From Treponema vincentii F0403 (GTDB taxonomy: Bacteria; Spirochaetota; Spirochaetia; Treponematales; Treponemataceae), in assembly GCF_000412995.1 (NCBI RefSeq), contig NZ_KE332512.1, positions 2,141,959 to 2,205,958 on the forward strand: a DNA stretch of 64,000 nucleotides. The letters are read 5' to 3'. This document shows positions 16,528 to 24,805 of the stretch, one piece after another. The position numbers and the translations under genes were made by a program. The first letter of the stretch is position 1. Every line of letters begins with the position of its first letter. The notes under the pieces were generated by a model. That model searched no databases and had not been told where the DNA came from. It worked only from the letters and a program-made list of their open reading frames with translations.

Positions 16528-16603
16528 ACTTTTAATTAATTTTGGCCGCTAAAAAGCGTGTTACGCTTTGGCCGAGAAAGTAATTAAGGAGGTATTTTTT
16601 ATT

Positions 16604-18139
16604 ATGAAAAAATATCTACTCGTAAGCTTGACAATTCTCTTTGCTGCTGCATTCGTGTGGGCAGCGGATGCTACAACTGTAGAACCGAGCGTCGACATCG
16701 AAGCTGAAGCAACCTTAAGCTGGGGTGTTAACGTTGAAGGAAACACCGTAAAACACGGATTTAAAAATGAAGCTTCTTGGACGGTGAAATTTCCGCTCCT
16801 CAAGAAAGCTGACAGAACCTCTACTAAAAGCGATGTACCCGTATACGGCCAAGTCAGCTTGAAGGATGTGGAACTGAACGTTGTAAGCGAAAAAGACAGC
16901 AACGGACGTTTTGCTCTTGATGGAAAAGTAGACGATCTTGAAGCTAAACTGGTTGTCTACGGTGCTTATTTAACGGTTTATAATGTACCGGATTTTTTTA
17001 AGAACTATGCCCAAATTTGGAAGCCGATTGATAATGATAAGAAATATCGTGCGGCAGATCATAGATTCAGAGGTGCTTTTGATGGTTATGGTACTAAAAT
17101 CGGTTATGCCAATAAAGACTTTATGGACTTGGATGTCGGCTTAAAGCTTGGTTCCAGCAGCAATTGGGATCCTGCTTCAGCGTCTCATACACAGACTATG
17201 AAGTATTTTGATGGTAATACTGCATTGGGAAATAGTGAAGCTATTTATATCGGCGACGTTTCTACTGGAACCGGAACATGGGTGACTGGTAAACAGGTTC
17301 GTTTCCCTGATGCAGGTTGGTATTACTTTGTGAAAAAAAATAGTGCAGATCCGACGACCTATCAATATGCAATTGGCTTTGACCTTTCTATGAAGCCGCT
17401 TGACAAAATGCTTGGCCTTGCCTTTACCGTTAACACAACACTTAGCAAGAATTATCCTGATGCTAACTTGAACTTTGGTGTTGAAGCAACTTCCGAACCG
17501 ATGGATGGCTTAAAGCTGAAAGCAGGCTTTGATGGGATGTATGATTTCAAGGCTGCTTCTAATGCATTTAATTGGGATACCGTATTTACCGCTCAATATA
17601 AATGGGTAGGCGCCGGTGTGTATGTCGCTTCTGCTGATACTTGGATGGGCAATAATAATACATCCCATGCTAACCGTACCGATATGGCAGTGTTTGCTCA
17701 GTTTGCAACAAAAGGCGACAAGGGCGATGCTACTAATTTAGTGGAAGGCTTGGATGCCGGTGCATATATTAGTATGTACAAATTGCTTTATGGGCTGAGT
17801 GATGTTAAGAAATTCCCGCTCTTGGTAAAGGTGTGGGGCGCGTACAAGGTTAATCTTAATGATGCCATGTGGGTAAAGCCGTTTGCAGATGTATGGGTTG
17901 AAAGTGATGCAAAGCATGGCAATTCCATCGGTCTTGCTTATGACCTCGGTGTAAAGTTCAGCCCTGTTGAAAAGGTGGAAGTAAAAGCAGCATGGGAACA
18001 TGGGTCAATTAATAAGAACGCTTATTCCTCTGCAACTCAGCGCAAATATAAGAAGGATTATGTATCTGTTGTTGATCATTCTGTTCTTGACAGTACCTTC
18101 TACGGTCAGTTTGTTCTTTCACTCACACTTACCTACTAG
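16604..18139 (+). CDS. msp: Major outer sheath protein (Msp)
   Basis: I chose ATG 16604 because AAGGAGG precedes it and a signal peptide follows (MKKYLLVSLTILFAAAFVWAA, cut likely after AWA-like residues near 20). The 511-aa product has the Treponema Msp layout: an N-terminal MOSP_N-type region starting VEPSVDIEAEATLSWGVNV, a variable middle, and a C-terminal beta-barrel porin region ending FVLSLTLTY with a terminal aromatic residue. Msp is the main surface porin and adhesin of oral treponemes and binds host matrix proteins. It stands alone with its own strong promoter and terminator, between an Rpn gene and a defence pair, so the locus looks prone to rearrangement. Confidence 0.9.
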   Translation: MKKYLLVSLTILFAAAFVWAADATTVEPSVDIEAEATLSWGVNVEGNTVKHGFKNEASWTVKFPLLKKADRTSTKSDVPVYGQVSLKDVELNVVSEKDSNGRFALDGKVDDLEAKLVVYGAYLTVYNVPDFFKNYAQIWKPIDNDKKYRAADHRFRGAFDGYGTKIGYANKDFMDLDVGLKLGSSSNWDPASASHTQTMKYFDGNTALGNSEAIYIGDVSTGTGTWVTGKQVRFPDAGWYYFVKKNSADPTTYQYAIGFDLSMKPLDKMLGLAFTVNTTLSKNYPDANLNFGVEATSEPMDGLKLKAGFDGMYDFKAASNAFNWDTVFTAQYKWVGAGVYVASADTWMGNNNTSHANRTDMAVFAQFATKGDKGDATNLVEGLDAGAYISMYKLLYGLSDVKKFPLLVKVWGAYKVNLNDAMWVKPFADVWVESDAKHGNSIGLAYDLGVKFSPVEKVEVKAAWEHGSINKNAYSSATQRKYKKDYVSVVDHSVLDSTFYGQFVLSLTLTY

Positions 18140-18169
18140 TACCTGCGCTTTAAGCGCTCTGGTCTAACG

Positions 18170-18212
18170 GTAAAAGCCTGTTCCGCGTAAGCGGGGCAGG
18201 CTTTTTTTGTAC
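18170..18212 (+). terminator. msp terminator
   Basis: AAAAGCCTG pairs with CAGGCTTTT around an inner GC stem and a GTAA loop, followed by a run of T. This is a classic intrinsic terminator about 35 nt after the msp stop. Confidence 0.8.
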
Positions 18213-18278
18213 AAAAAATACATTTTTCGAGCTGTTTTTGCATCCGTGCTATATATATAAGGGTATATGAAGTATGGA

Positions 18279-18316
18279 GGTGTGAATGACACAAAAACTT
18301 TTGAAGAAACAATAGG
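18279..18316 (+). pseudogene. Remnant of the 5' end of an Rpn-family gene
   Basis: GGAGG and an ATG at 18286 are followed by bases that match the start of the Rpn gene at 16291 (ATGACACAAAAAC, then TTTTGAAGA) with one base lost, then a few more bases before a TAG. The frame now codes only MTQKLLKKQ. The ribosome site and first 25 or so bases of an Rpn copy therefore survive while the body is gone. The rest of the gap up to 18423 is AT-rich and includes a TATAAT at 18402-18407 that may serve the next gene. Confidence 0.6.
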
Positions 18317-18423
18317 AATTAATTTATATTGAAATTATTATAAATAAGCAGTATATTTGTATGGATATATACAGAATTACGTGAAATATTAAAAAAATAG
18401 CTATAATAAGGATGGGATAGGTT

Positions 18424-19716
18424 ATGTTAATTGACTTTACCGTTGCAAATTATCAATCAATTAAGGAAGCGCAAACTTTTAGTTTTGTGTCCGAATCACG
18501 AACGGAAGATAAAAATACTCTTTTTAATTTAGAAAATAATACCATTAAACTCTATCCGTTTAGTATCATCTATGGTCCGAATGCGTCAGGAAAGTCAAAA
18601 TTTATTTCAGCCTTGGATGATTTGTGTGACTTTGTACAAGAATCTTATAAGTATGAAGAAGGTGCTGATATCCCTGCATATAAACCTTTTTTATTGGATA
18701 AAGAATATATAAATAAACCGATACATTTTGAAATAGAATATGAAATTGATAACAACAGATATTTATACATTTTAGAGATTGGGAAGAATATTGTATTAAA
18801 AGAAGAATTATATTTATATTCTTATAATAAAAGAGCTTCAAGATCGACGCTTTTTAAAAGAGAAAGAGATAAAGACATATATTATGGCAGTTTATTTTCC
18901 GGATCTAAAAAAGCACTTGAAACTTTTTTGCTCCCCAATCAAAGTTTACTTTCGAGAACGGGTAATTCTAATAACGATTCCCTTAAAGAACCATATAAGT
19001 TTTTTAAAAAACAAATAGATTTTTATAGGCGTAAATCTTACGAATTACCTGAATTATGTATGACAACTTTATTTCTAGAACAAGAAGAGAAATTCAAACA
19101 CACAATTCTTAATTTTTTACATGCTGCAGATATTCAGATTGAAGATTTAAAGATTGAACATACTAAAAAGCAGGAAATGTCTGAGTATATTCAAAATGAA
19201 TTTAATAATTTAAAAAGTGATGATATTAACTTGCTAAAAAGAGTATATTCTGCAGAGCCTAAAATGGCACATAAAGTTATTGGATCTGATATAAATGATG
19301 TAGTATATTTTGATTTAGCAACGCAAGAATCTGCGGGGACAAAGAAATTATATGACTTAGCTGCGTATATTGTTCACTCCTTGATTTCAGGTACTGTATT
19401 AGTTATTGACGAGTTTAATAATGCATTACATCCGGTAATACAAAAGATGATCATTGATATGTATTTAGACCCGGAAATAAATGATAGCCATGCACAATTA
19501 TTGGTTACGTCGCATGATACATTTATTATGGATTCATGTGAATTGAAACGTGAACAAATATGGTTTACAGATAAAAATAATTTTGGTGCTACTGAACTGT
19601 ATTGCCTAAATGAGTTTGATAAAAATCTTATTAGAGATTATGTAAACTATGGCAAATATTATTTTGACGGAAGGTTTAAGGCTTTACCTGCTATTTCCAA
19701 GATTAATCTTATATAG
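18424..19716 (+). CDS. rloA: AAA ATPase of RloA/AbiL type (defence)
   Basis: This 430-aa protein begins MLIDFTVANYQSIKEAQTFSF, the usual start of AAA_15/OLD-like ATPases. Walker A is GPNASGKS (51-58). A Walker B VLVIDEFNNALHP is near 330, followed by a LLVTSHDTFIMD switch segment. The ABC-type head is split by a helical insert, as in RloA. RloA/RloB pairs occur as cargo in restriction loci and relate to abortive infection systems such as AbiL; the ATPase is thought to sense infection and control the Toprim-like partner. The gene is markedly AT-rich compared with msp and rpmH neighbours, a sign of transfer. The rloB gene follows after 12 nt. Confidence 0.8.
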   Translation: MLIDFTVANYQSIKEAQTFSFVSESRTEDKNTLFNLENNTIKLYPFSIIYGPNASGKSKFISALDDLCDFVQESYKYEEGADIPAYKPFLLDKEYINKPIHFEIEYEIDNNRYLYILEIGKNIVLKEELYLYSYNKRASRSTLFKRERDKDIYYGSLFSGSKKALETFLLPNQSLLSRTGNSNNDSLKEPYKFFKKQIDFYRRKSYELPELCMTTLFLEQEEKFKHTILNFLHAADIQIEDLKIEHTKKQEMSEYIQNEFNNLKSDDINLLKRVYSAEPKMAHKVIGSDINDVVYFDLATQESAGTKKLYDLAAYIVHSLISGTVLVIDEFNNALHPVIQKMIIDMYLDPEINDSHAQLLVTSHDTFIMDSCELKREQIWFTDKNNFGATELYCLNEFDKNLIRDYVNYGKYYFDGRFKALPAISKINLI

Positions 19717-19728
19717 AAGAGAATTAGA

Positions 19729-20385
19729 ATGCCAAAATCAAGAAAACCGGTCGGATCCAGAAGGTGTGCGAAACGAATATATATTTTATGTGAAGGTTCT
19801 GACAAACATTCGGAATATGCTTATTTAAGCGCATTAATTAAAGACACGCCGTTACAAGGTAATACGGTACAAATTGAATTAGTACCAACAGAAAAAAATA
19901 CCGGACGGGAATTAGTAGAGGAAGCTGCAAGAAAAATAGAGAGGAAATTTAAGAAGATTGACGAAGCTTGGGTTGTATATGATCAAGACGGATATACCTT
20001 ACATAAAGAAACTTTTAGATTGGCGAAAGAAAAAGGCGTTAAATTAGCTTTTTCGGCAACAGCATTTGAAATGTGGATTTTATTGCATTATAAATATACG
20101 ACTAAACAATTTTCTAAAAGTGAAGATATTATAAAAGAATTAAAAAATAAGAGTTTTATTGATTACACTAAAAATGCTACGAATGTGTATTCCATTACTA
20201 AAAACAATCTGGCGGTTGCCAAGCAAAATGCAAAACAATTGCGAAGTGAAGTAGAAAAATACGATAGCGACAAGAAAATATATGAAAGGAATCCGTATAC
20301 AAATCTGGATTTATTGGTTGAAGAAATTCAACATCCTGATCTTAAAGAAAATAACGAAGCTTTCTGGGATGATTTTTATAAATAG
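19729..20385 (+). CDS. rloB: RloB-family protein (defence partner of RloA)
   Basis: This 218-aa protein fits RloB: a basic N-terminus (MPKSRKPVGSRRCAKRIYI), then LCEGSDKHSEYAYLSAL, in which the Glu and following residues resemble the Toprim entry, and WVVYDQDGY, the paired acidic strand, at about 82-92. AFEMWILLHY (about 114-123) is another typical RloB stretch. Such folds bind metal and can act as nucleases. It sits 12 nt after rloA, probably co-transcribed, and shares its AT-rich composition. The last 385 bp before rpmH contain no further gene. Confidence 0.8.
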   Translation: MPKSRKPVGSRRCAKRIYILCEGSDKHSEYAYLSALIKDTPLQGNTVQIELVPTEKNTGRELVEEAARKIERKFKKIDEAWVVYDQDGYTLHKETFRLAKEKGVKLAFSATAFEMWILLHYKYTTKQFSKSEDIIKELKNKSFIDYTKNATNVYSITKNNLAVAKQNAKQLRSEVEKYDSDKKIYERNPYTNLDLLVEEIQHPDLKENNEAFWDDFYK

Positions 20386-20490
20386 TTACGCTTCTAAGAT
20401 GGTTTGTTATAGAGATTATCAATTAACAGTAGTACAAACTGCCGAGAAGGCAGAAATTATATCCTAAAATGAAAATCCTTTTTCCGTTAA

Positions 20491-20519
20491 TTGACTTTTT
20501 TATAGGGGTGTAGTATAGT
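20491..20519 (+). promoter_or_regulatory. rpmH operon promoter
   Basis: TTGACT (20491-20496), a 17-nt spacer, TATAGT (20514-20519). Transcription from about 20526 gives a leader of about 245 nt before the rpmH ATG, which contains the hairpin element at 20539-20690. Confidence 0.65.
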
Positions 20520-20538
20520 TCTTTTTCTAGTATTTTGA

Positions 20539-20690
20539 GGAAGGTTTATTTTCAGCCGCTAAAGATAGCGCGGCTGAAAAACACGGCGAGTTCGCTTTCG
20601 CGAACGTCGCTTATTGACGTATGCGCGTTCCGCGCATCAATGCAACAATCTCCAAAATTGATATTTTGTTCGGTCGTTGCATTTTAAGGA
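20539..20690 (+). ncRNA. Structured leader element, copy A (rpmH leader)
   Basis: Four successive hairpins can be drawn: 20549-20559/20570-20580 (11 bp), 20590-20595/20600-20605, 20621-20627/20631-20637 (7 bp) and 20639-20646/20676-20683 (8 bp), the last enclosing a 22-nt core at 20652-20673. A diverged copy at 30142-30291 on the minus strand keeps the core and the first 18 nt exactly. Its stems differ in sequence but still pair. Both copies read in the same direction as the gene that follows. No known riboswitch or ribosomal-protein leader class is recognised. Confidence 0.65.
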
Positions 20691-20770
20691 AATTTGTCTT
20701 TCCTCGCTATTCCAAGACCTTTTAGGCGGGTAATGCGCCTGATAATTATATAGAGAAGGAGTCTAGTTTT

Positions 20771-20926
20771 ATGAAACGGACATTTCAACCGAGCAGAACA
20801 AAACGTTTGCGCCGTCATGGATTTCGTGCGCGTATGGCAACACGCGGGGGACGCGCTGTTTTAAAGAGCCGCCGTGCAAAAGGACGCTATAAGCTTTCCG
20901 TGTCCGACGAAAAAAAGAGTTACTAA
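20771..20926 (+). CDS. rpmH: Ribosomal protein L34
   Basis: This 51-aa basic protein ([22 protein letters not shown]) has the universal L34 motif KRxxxHGFRxRMxTxxGRxVLxxRRxKGR. It is part of the large ribosomal subunit. GAAGGAG lies about 10 nt before the ATG. It leads the conserved rpmH-rnpA-yidD-yidC-jag cluster. The C-terminal tail ([10 protein letters not shown]) is slightly longer than in many bacteria. The long structured leader suggests post-transcriptional control. Confidence 0.95.
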   Translation: MKRTFQPSRTKRLRRHGFRARMATRGGRAVLKSRRAKGRYKLSVSDEKKSY

Positions 20927-20938
20927 GAGCTTTAACAC

Positions 20939-21325
20939 ATGGAACGCTCTTGTTTGCCTAAAGAAGAGCGTCTTTGCGGCGCCGCGCGGATACGGGATAT
21001 GTTTAAAAAAGGACACCGCTATAGCTGCGACGGCGCAAAGTTGTTCGTTTTACCGAATAAATTACCATATAATCGTTTTGTTTGTACGTTTAAACGGCAT
21101 TACGGTTCCGCCGTACAAAGAAATAAGGCGCGCCGCTTATCAAAGGAAGTATATCGTCAAATGAAGTCTCAACTTGCAGTGGGGGCGGATATTCTTTTGC
21201 TTGTATTTCCGGGGAGCGACACCTTTTCTATACGTGCACGGCAGCTGTATTGTTTGTTTAAAAAAGCGGATATGTTTTCTATTCAATCTCAACAATATGA
21301 AACACAATTATCTGAAAAAGATTGA
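20939..21325 (+). CDS. rnpA: Ribonuclease P protein component
   Basis: This 128-aa basic protein carries the RnpA signature [19 protein letters not shown] (about 59-77), the RNR motif that binds the RNase P RNA, plus the N-terminal [13 protein letters not shown] aromatic cleft. It helps the RNA enzyme remove 5' leaders from pre-tRNA. It starts 12 nt after rpmH, and the two are normally co-transcribed. Its end overlaps yidD by 29 nt. Length is normal for the family. Confidence 0.92.
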   Translation: MERSCLPKEERLCGAARIRDMFKKGHRYSCDGAKLFVLPNKLPYNRFVCTFKRHYGSAVQRNKARRLSKEVYRQMKSQLAVGADILLLVFPGSDTFSIRARQLYCLFKKADMFSIQSQQYETQLSEKD

Positions 21326-21542
21326 ACGTATTTTGACGTTTTTGTTATGTGCGGGGATAAAGGTATACCAAAAGTGTATTTCTCCTTTATTTCCGCCGTG
21401 TTGCAGATATTATCCCACCTGTTCTCATTACGCCCTTGAAAGCCTTACTAAATACGGGCCTTGCAAGGGAGGGTATTTGGCGGTAAGACGAATCCTTAGA
21501 TGTCATCCTTTTCATAAGGGAGGGTATGATCCCGTTCCCTAG
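21297..21542 (+). CDS. yidD: Membrane protein insertion efficiency factor YidD
   Basis: I chose ATG 21297 ([17 protein letters not shown], 81 aa); the upstream frame lies inside rnpA. The YidD signature is clear: [29 protein letters not shown], with conserved cysteines and the YPTCSxYA motif, then [24 protein letters not shown]. YidD is a small amphipathic membrane-associated protein that aids YidC-dependent insertion. It overlaps rnpA and precedes yidC by 11 nt. Confidence 0.93.
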   Translation: MKHNYLKKIERILTFLLCAGIKVYQKCISPLFPPCCRYYPTCSHYALESLTKYGPCKGGYLAVRRILRCHPFHKGGYDPVP

Positions 21543-21553
21543 GAGATTCGTTT

Positions 21554-23311
21554 ATGAATAAGAATACAGTTATTGCAATGGTGCTTTCCGGCCTTGTCAT
21601 TGCGGCTGCGATGTTTGTGCAATATAAATTTTTTCCTCCCGCTCCGGTACAACAACAACCGACTGCTGCCGCTTCCGTAACGGAACAGCAAGCGGCAGTC
21701 CCTCAGAATACCTTTGTAGCGGAAACAATTCCTGCCGATTCCCGAGTGCTGGAAACCCCTGACGAAACCGTTATCGGCGAGCAAGCGGTTACCGTTAAAA
21801 CGGACATTGCGGAAATTACGCTGACAAACCGCGGCGGCGATATCATTTCCTATAAGTTACTGGAACATAATAATTCCAAAGGCGATTCTTATGTCGAAAT
21901 GGTTAAAAACCTGACCGATCGGAATAGAGCCTTCTCAATTGCACTCGGCGGTGCCCAAGCCCCTGCGTTAAATCAGTTCTTCAACGTAAAAGAAGAAACG
22001 GTAAACGGCAAACACGTTGTCGGCTTTTTTAAGACAATTTCGATAAAGAACCAAGACGGTTCCGTATCTTCATTTACACTTGCAAAAAGATATACCTTTC
22101 TGCCCGATGACTATATGTTTGAGCTTGCCGTTACAATCAGCGGCGATGCCGATATGCAAGGGTTAAATTTTGATAATGCAGGCTATACATTGCGGACAAT
22201 GCCGCAAATCGGACCCGATTGGAATGCAAAGGCCGACCGGTACGAATACCGGAACTTTTTTGTCTATATAAACGGAAAGAAAAAAGATAGCGCATTAAAG
22301 GCCAATCAGACCAAGGTAATTACGGATTCAGTTCCGTGGGCAGGTATTTCGGGAAAGTATTTTAGTCTTATCGTTATTCCCTCCGTTCCGGCGCAGCAGA
22401 TCCTGTACTCGGCAGCCCAGCCCAATGCGGATACCGTGCAGGACGGTCAGCTGTTCTTTTCCCGTCCGGTTATTACCGGAAATAGGGTAACCGATGTCTA
22501 CCGTATTTATCTGGGGCCTTGTTCCGAAAATATTTTAAGTACATACAACATCCCGTCAAAAAATAACTATAACTATGATAACTTGCGGATTGATACCGTA
22601 GCTGTTTCCAGCGGTATTTGGCGGCCGTTAGAGGTGCTGCTTAAATGGTTGCTGCAGTTCTTCTATAAACTTATCCCGAACTGGGGTGTTTCTATTATTC
22701 TTGTAACAATCTTAATAAAGGTAATCTTCTTCCCGCTGACTAAGAAAAGTTCCGAATCGACTCAGCAGATGCAGAAAATGCAGCCTAAGATTCAGGAGCT
22801 GCAGGCAAAATATAAAGGGAAGCCTCAAAAACTGAATGAGGAAATGGCAAAGCTGTATAAAGAAGCCGGTTACAACCCGCTTTCAGGGTGTCTGCCGCTC
22901 TTAATTCAGCTGCCTATCTTGTTTGCCATGTACCGCTTGTTTAACAACTATTTTGAATTCCGCGGTGCAATGTTTATTCCTCATTGGATACCTGACTTAT
23001 CCGTCGGCGACAGTATTTTGCAATTCCCCAGCCCTATTCCCTTCTTGGGATGGACAGACCTGCGTATTCTGCCGATTGTCTATGTTATTTCGCAGATGGT
23101 ATTCGGAAAAATAACGCAAACCCCTACAAGCGATCAACAGCAAAATAACACGATGAAAATTATGATGTATGGTATGCCGCTGTTCTTTTTCTTTATGTTT
23201 TATAACGCACCGTCAGGATTGCTGTTGTACTGGACATGCACGAACTTCTTAATGCTTGTTCAGCAGATGATCATTAAGGCAATGATGAAGAAAAAGGAGG
23301 TTCGGAAATGA
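21554..23311 (+). CDS. yidC: Membrane protein insertase YidC
   Basis: This 585-aa protein has an N-terminal membrane anchor (about 5-25), a large periplasmic beta domain (about 30-340) and the YidC/Oxa1 core, with ILVTILIKVIFFPLTKKSSESTQQMQKMQPKIQELQ-type sequence (family Arg/Lys groove entry) and further membrane segments to the basic tail KAMMKKKEVRK. It inserts membrane proteins alone or with SecYEG-DF. The layout is of the Gram-negative, long form. Its stop overlaps the jag start (ATGA). Confidence 0.95.
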   Translation: MNKNTVIAMVLSGLVIAAAMFVQYKFFPPAPVQQQPTAAASVTEQQAAVPQNTFVAETIPADSRVLETPDETVIGEQAVTVKTDIAEITLTNRGGDIISYKLLEHNNSKGDSYVEMVKNLTDRNRAFSIALGGAQAPALNQFFNVKEETVNGKHVVGFFKTISIKNQDGSVSSFTLAKRYTFLPDDYMFELAVTISGDADMQGLNFDNAGYTLRTMPQIGPDWNAKADRYEYRNFFVYINGKKKDSALKANQTKVITDSVPWAGISGKYFSLIVIPSVPAQQILYSAAQPNADTVQDGQLFFSRPVITGNRVTDVYRIYLGPCSENILSTYNIPSKNNYNYDNLRIDTVAVSSGIWRPLEVLLKWLLQFFYKLIPNWGVSIILVTILIKVIFFPLTKKSSESTQQMQKMQPKIQELQAKYKGKPQKLNEEMAKLYKEAGYNPLSGCLPLLIQLPILFAMYRLFNNYFEFRGAMFIPHWIPDLSVGDSILQFPSPIPFLGWTDLRILPIVYVISQMVFGKITQTPTSDQQQNNTMKIMMYGMPLFFFFMFYNAPSGLLLYWTCTNFLMLVQQMIIKAMMKKKEVRK

Positions 23312-23988
23312 TTTATGAATTTGAAGGAAAAACCGAACGTGACGCTATAGATAAGGCAATCGCAGAACTTGGAGTAGAGTCGGATCAATTCGATGTAGAA
23401 ATCGTTGAAATTCAGAAAAACTCGCTTTTTAAGAAAGGGTATGCCAAAATCCGCGTGCATATTGACGATAAAGCCGCGGTAGGGAAGTCCGCTTCCGATA
23501 CGCCCCGCCAACCGGCGCCGGTACACGATGCTCCTACGGATAAAGAGGCCGATTTATTAAAGTTTATCGGAGAACTTATCCGTACAATGGGGTATACGGC
23601 AAATATGGAAATCCTTTCGCGCGAAGAACGTAAGCTGCTGGTGCGGCTTTCTTCCGAAGATTCCGCTATTTTAATTGGAAAGAAAGGAAAGAATCTTGAC
23701 GCGCTACAGCTGATTGCTAATGTGTATGCCGGTAAAATCGGCATTTCCGAGCGGATTATGCTCGATTGCGAAAATTACCGGATTCGCCGTGAAGAATCCT
23801 TGGTACGGCTTGCCTATACCACTGCCGATCAGGTGGTAACAACCAAAACTTCGGTTTTGCTTGAACCGATGAATCCCTATGAGCGCCGGCTTATCCATAG
23901 TACGCTCGCCGACATCCACGACGTCGACACAAAGAGCGAAGGCGAAGGCTTGTATAAGCAGGTGCGTGTACTGTATAAGGGGCTGTAA
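23308..23988 (+). CDS. jag: RNA-binding protein Jag/KhpB
   Basis: This 226-aa protein has three parts: a Jag-N domain (MIYEFEGKTERDAIDKAIAELGV, 1-50), a linker with proline, then KH (LLVRLSSEDSAILIGKKGKNLDALQLIANV, about 108-142, with the GKKG loop) and R3H (NPYERRLIHSTLADIHDVDTKSEG, about 188-213). It binds RNA and influences cell division and envelope synthesis in other bacteria. The overlap with yidC shows co-translation, as in most genomes. Confidence 0.92.
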   Translation: MIYEFEGKTERDAIDKAIAELGVESDQFDVEIVEIQKNSLFKKGYAKIRVHIDDKAAVGKSASDTPRQPAPVHDAPTDKEADLLKFIGELIRTMGYTANMEILSREERKLLVRLSSEDSAILIGKKGKNLDALQLIANVYAGKIGISERIMLDCENYRIRREESLVRLAYTTADQVVTTKTSVLLEPMNPYERRLIHSTLADIHDVDTKSEGEGLYKQVRVLYKGL

Positions 23989-23991
23989 GGA

Positions 23992-24795
23992 ATGAGGCAT
24001 TGTCTTGTTCCTCTTATTCTTTCAATAGCCTGTTCTCTCTTTGCGCAAGATATCGGCAACGTCCCCGAATCGGTGCTTTCTACGCTGGATTCGTTTTTAT
24101 CCGCTGAACAACGGATAGAATTGCTTAAACGGGGCTATCTTTTCCGATCGGTTTATAATAAAGAACATGCTGCTCCTCGGCTTGCACCGCTCTTTGCTGT
24201 TCCTCAAACATTTGCGGAAAACTGGAACAAGGGCGATCCTATTTTTTTGCTAGAGGCACTGTATCTGCATAAAAAAACGCAAGGCGGTGTAAAAGACATA
24301 GAAAAAATATCCCGTATTATCCATTCCGTTTCAAAATTGGAGGGTTTGCAGTATTATTCCAGCAGCCGAAAAAAGATGCGGACACTCTATGAAGCGTCAT
24401 ATATTATTGAAGACCCAAAAACGGAACAGCGGATTGCCGATCCGGTTGACAACCCTGCGGCAGATTTTTCAGTCTACGTGCTGCAAAAAGATTTAACCTT
24501 CGGTAAAAACATTTATCGCTGCCGTTTCTGCTCGGATGCCGATTCTGCAGGTTTCATATCTACAAATGTTGATGCATTAAAATACTCGATATTCAAAGCG
24601 GTAGAGCCTGAAAAGTTAGAGACTTCGGTTGCCGTAACCGACCTTGGGGATTATCTGCTGGTACATATACTGACACGTGCGGATTTTACTGTTCCTTCGG
24701 TTTTCCATGAACGGGTACAAAATTCGTTTAAGACGCGGGAAGAAGCGGTTTACGGATGGTTTATTAGGCAGTACGAAGAAGACGTAACGCCGTAA
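23992..24795 (+). CDS. Secreted treponemal protein of unknown function
   Basis: This 267-aa protein starts at ATG 23992 with a signal peptide ([19 protein letters not shown], cut after SLFA). The mature part begins [29 protein letters not shown] and is mixed helix and strand; no lipobox is present. It resembles treponemal proteins annotated only as domains of unknown function. It lies 3 nt after jag and 10 nt before the immunophilin gene, so it is probably an envelope protein co-expressed with the secretion cluster. Confidence 0.7.
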   Translation: MRHCLVPLILSIACSLFAQDIGNVPESVLSTLDSFLSAEQRIELLKRGYLFRSVYNKEHAAPRLAPLFAVPQTFAENWNKGDPIFLLEALYLHKKTQGGVKDIEKISRIIHSVSKLEGLQYYSSSRKKMRTLYEASYIIEDPKTEQRIADPVDNPAADFSVYVLQKDLTFGKNIYRCRFCSDADSAGFISTNVDALKYSIFKAVEPEKLETSVAVTDLGDYLLVHILTRADFTVPSVFHERVQNSFKTREEAVYGWFIRQYEEDVTP

Positions 24796-24805
24796 TGGAG
24801 GAACT

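Noticed and set aside
13295..16603. tRNA gene or attachment-site repeat at the prophage right end
   Set aside because: No cloverleaf or CCA-ended tRNA 3' end could be made out, and the left end is outside the window, so no direct repeat can be tested.
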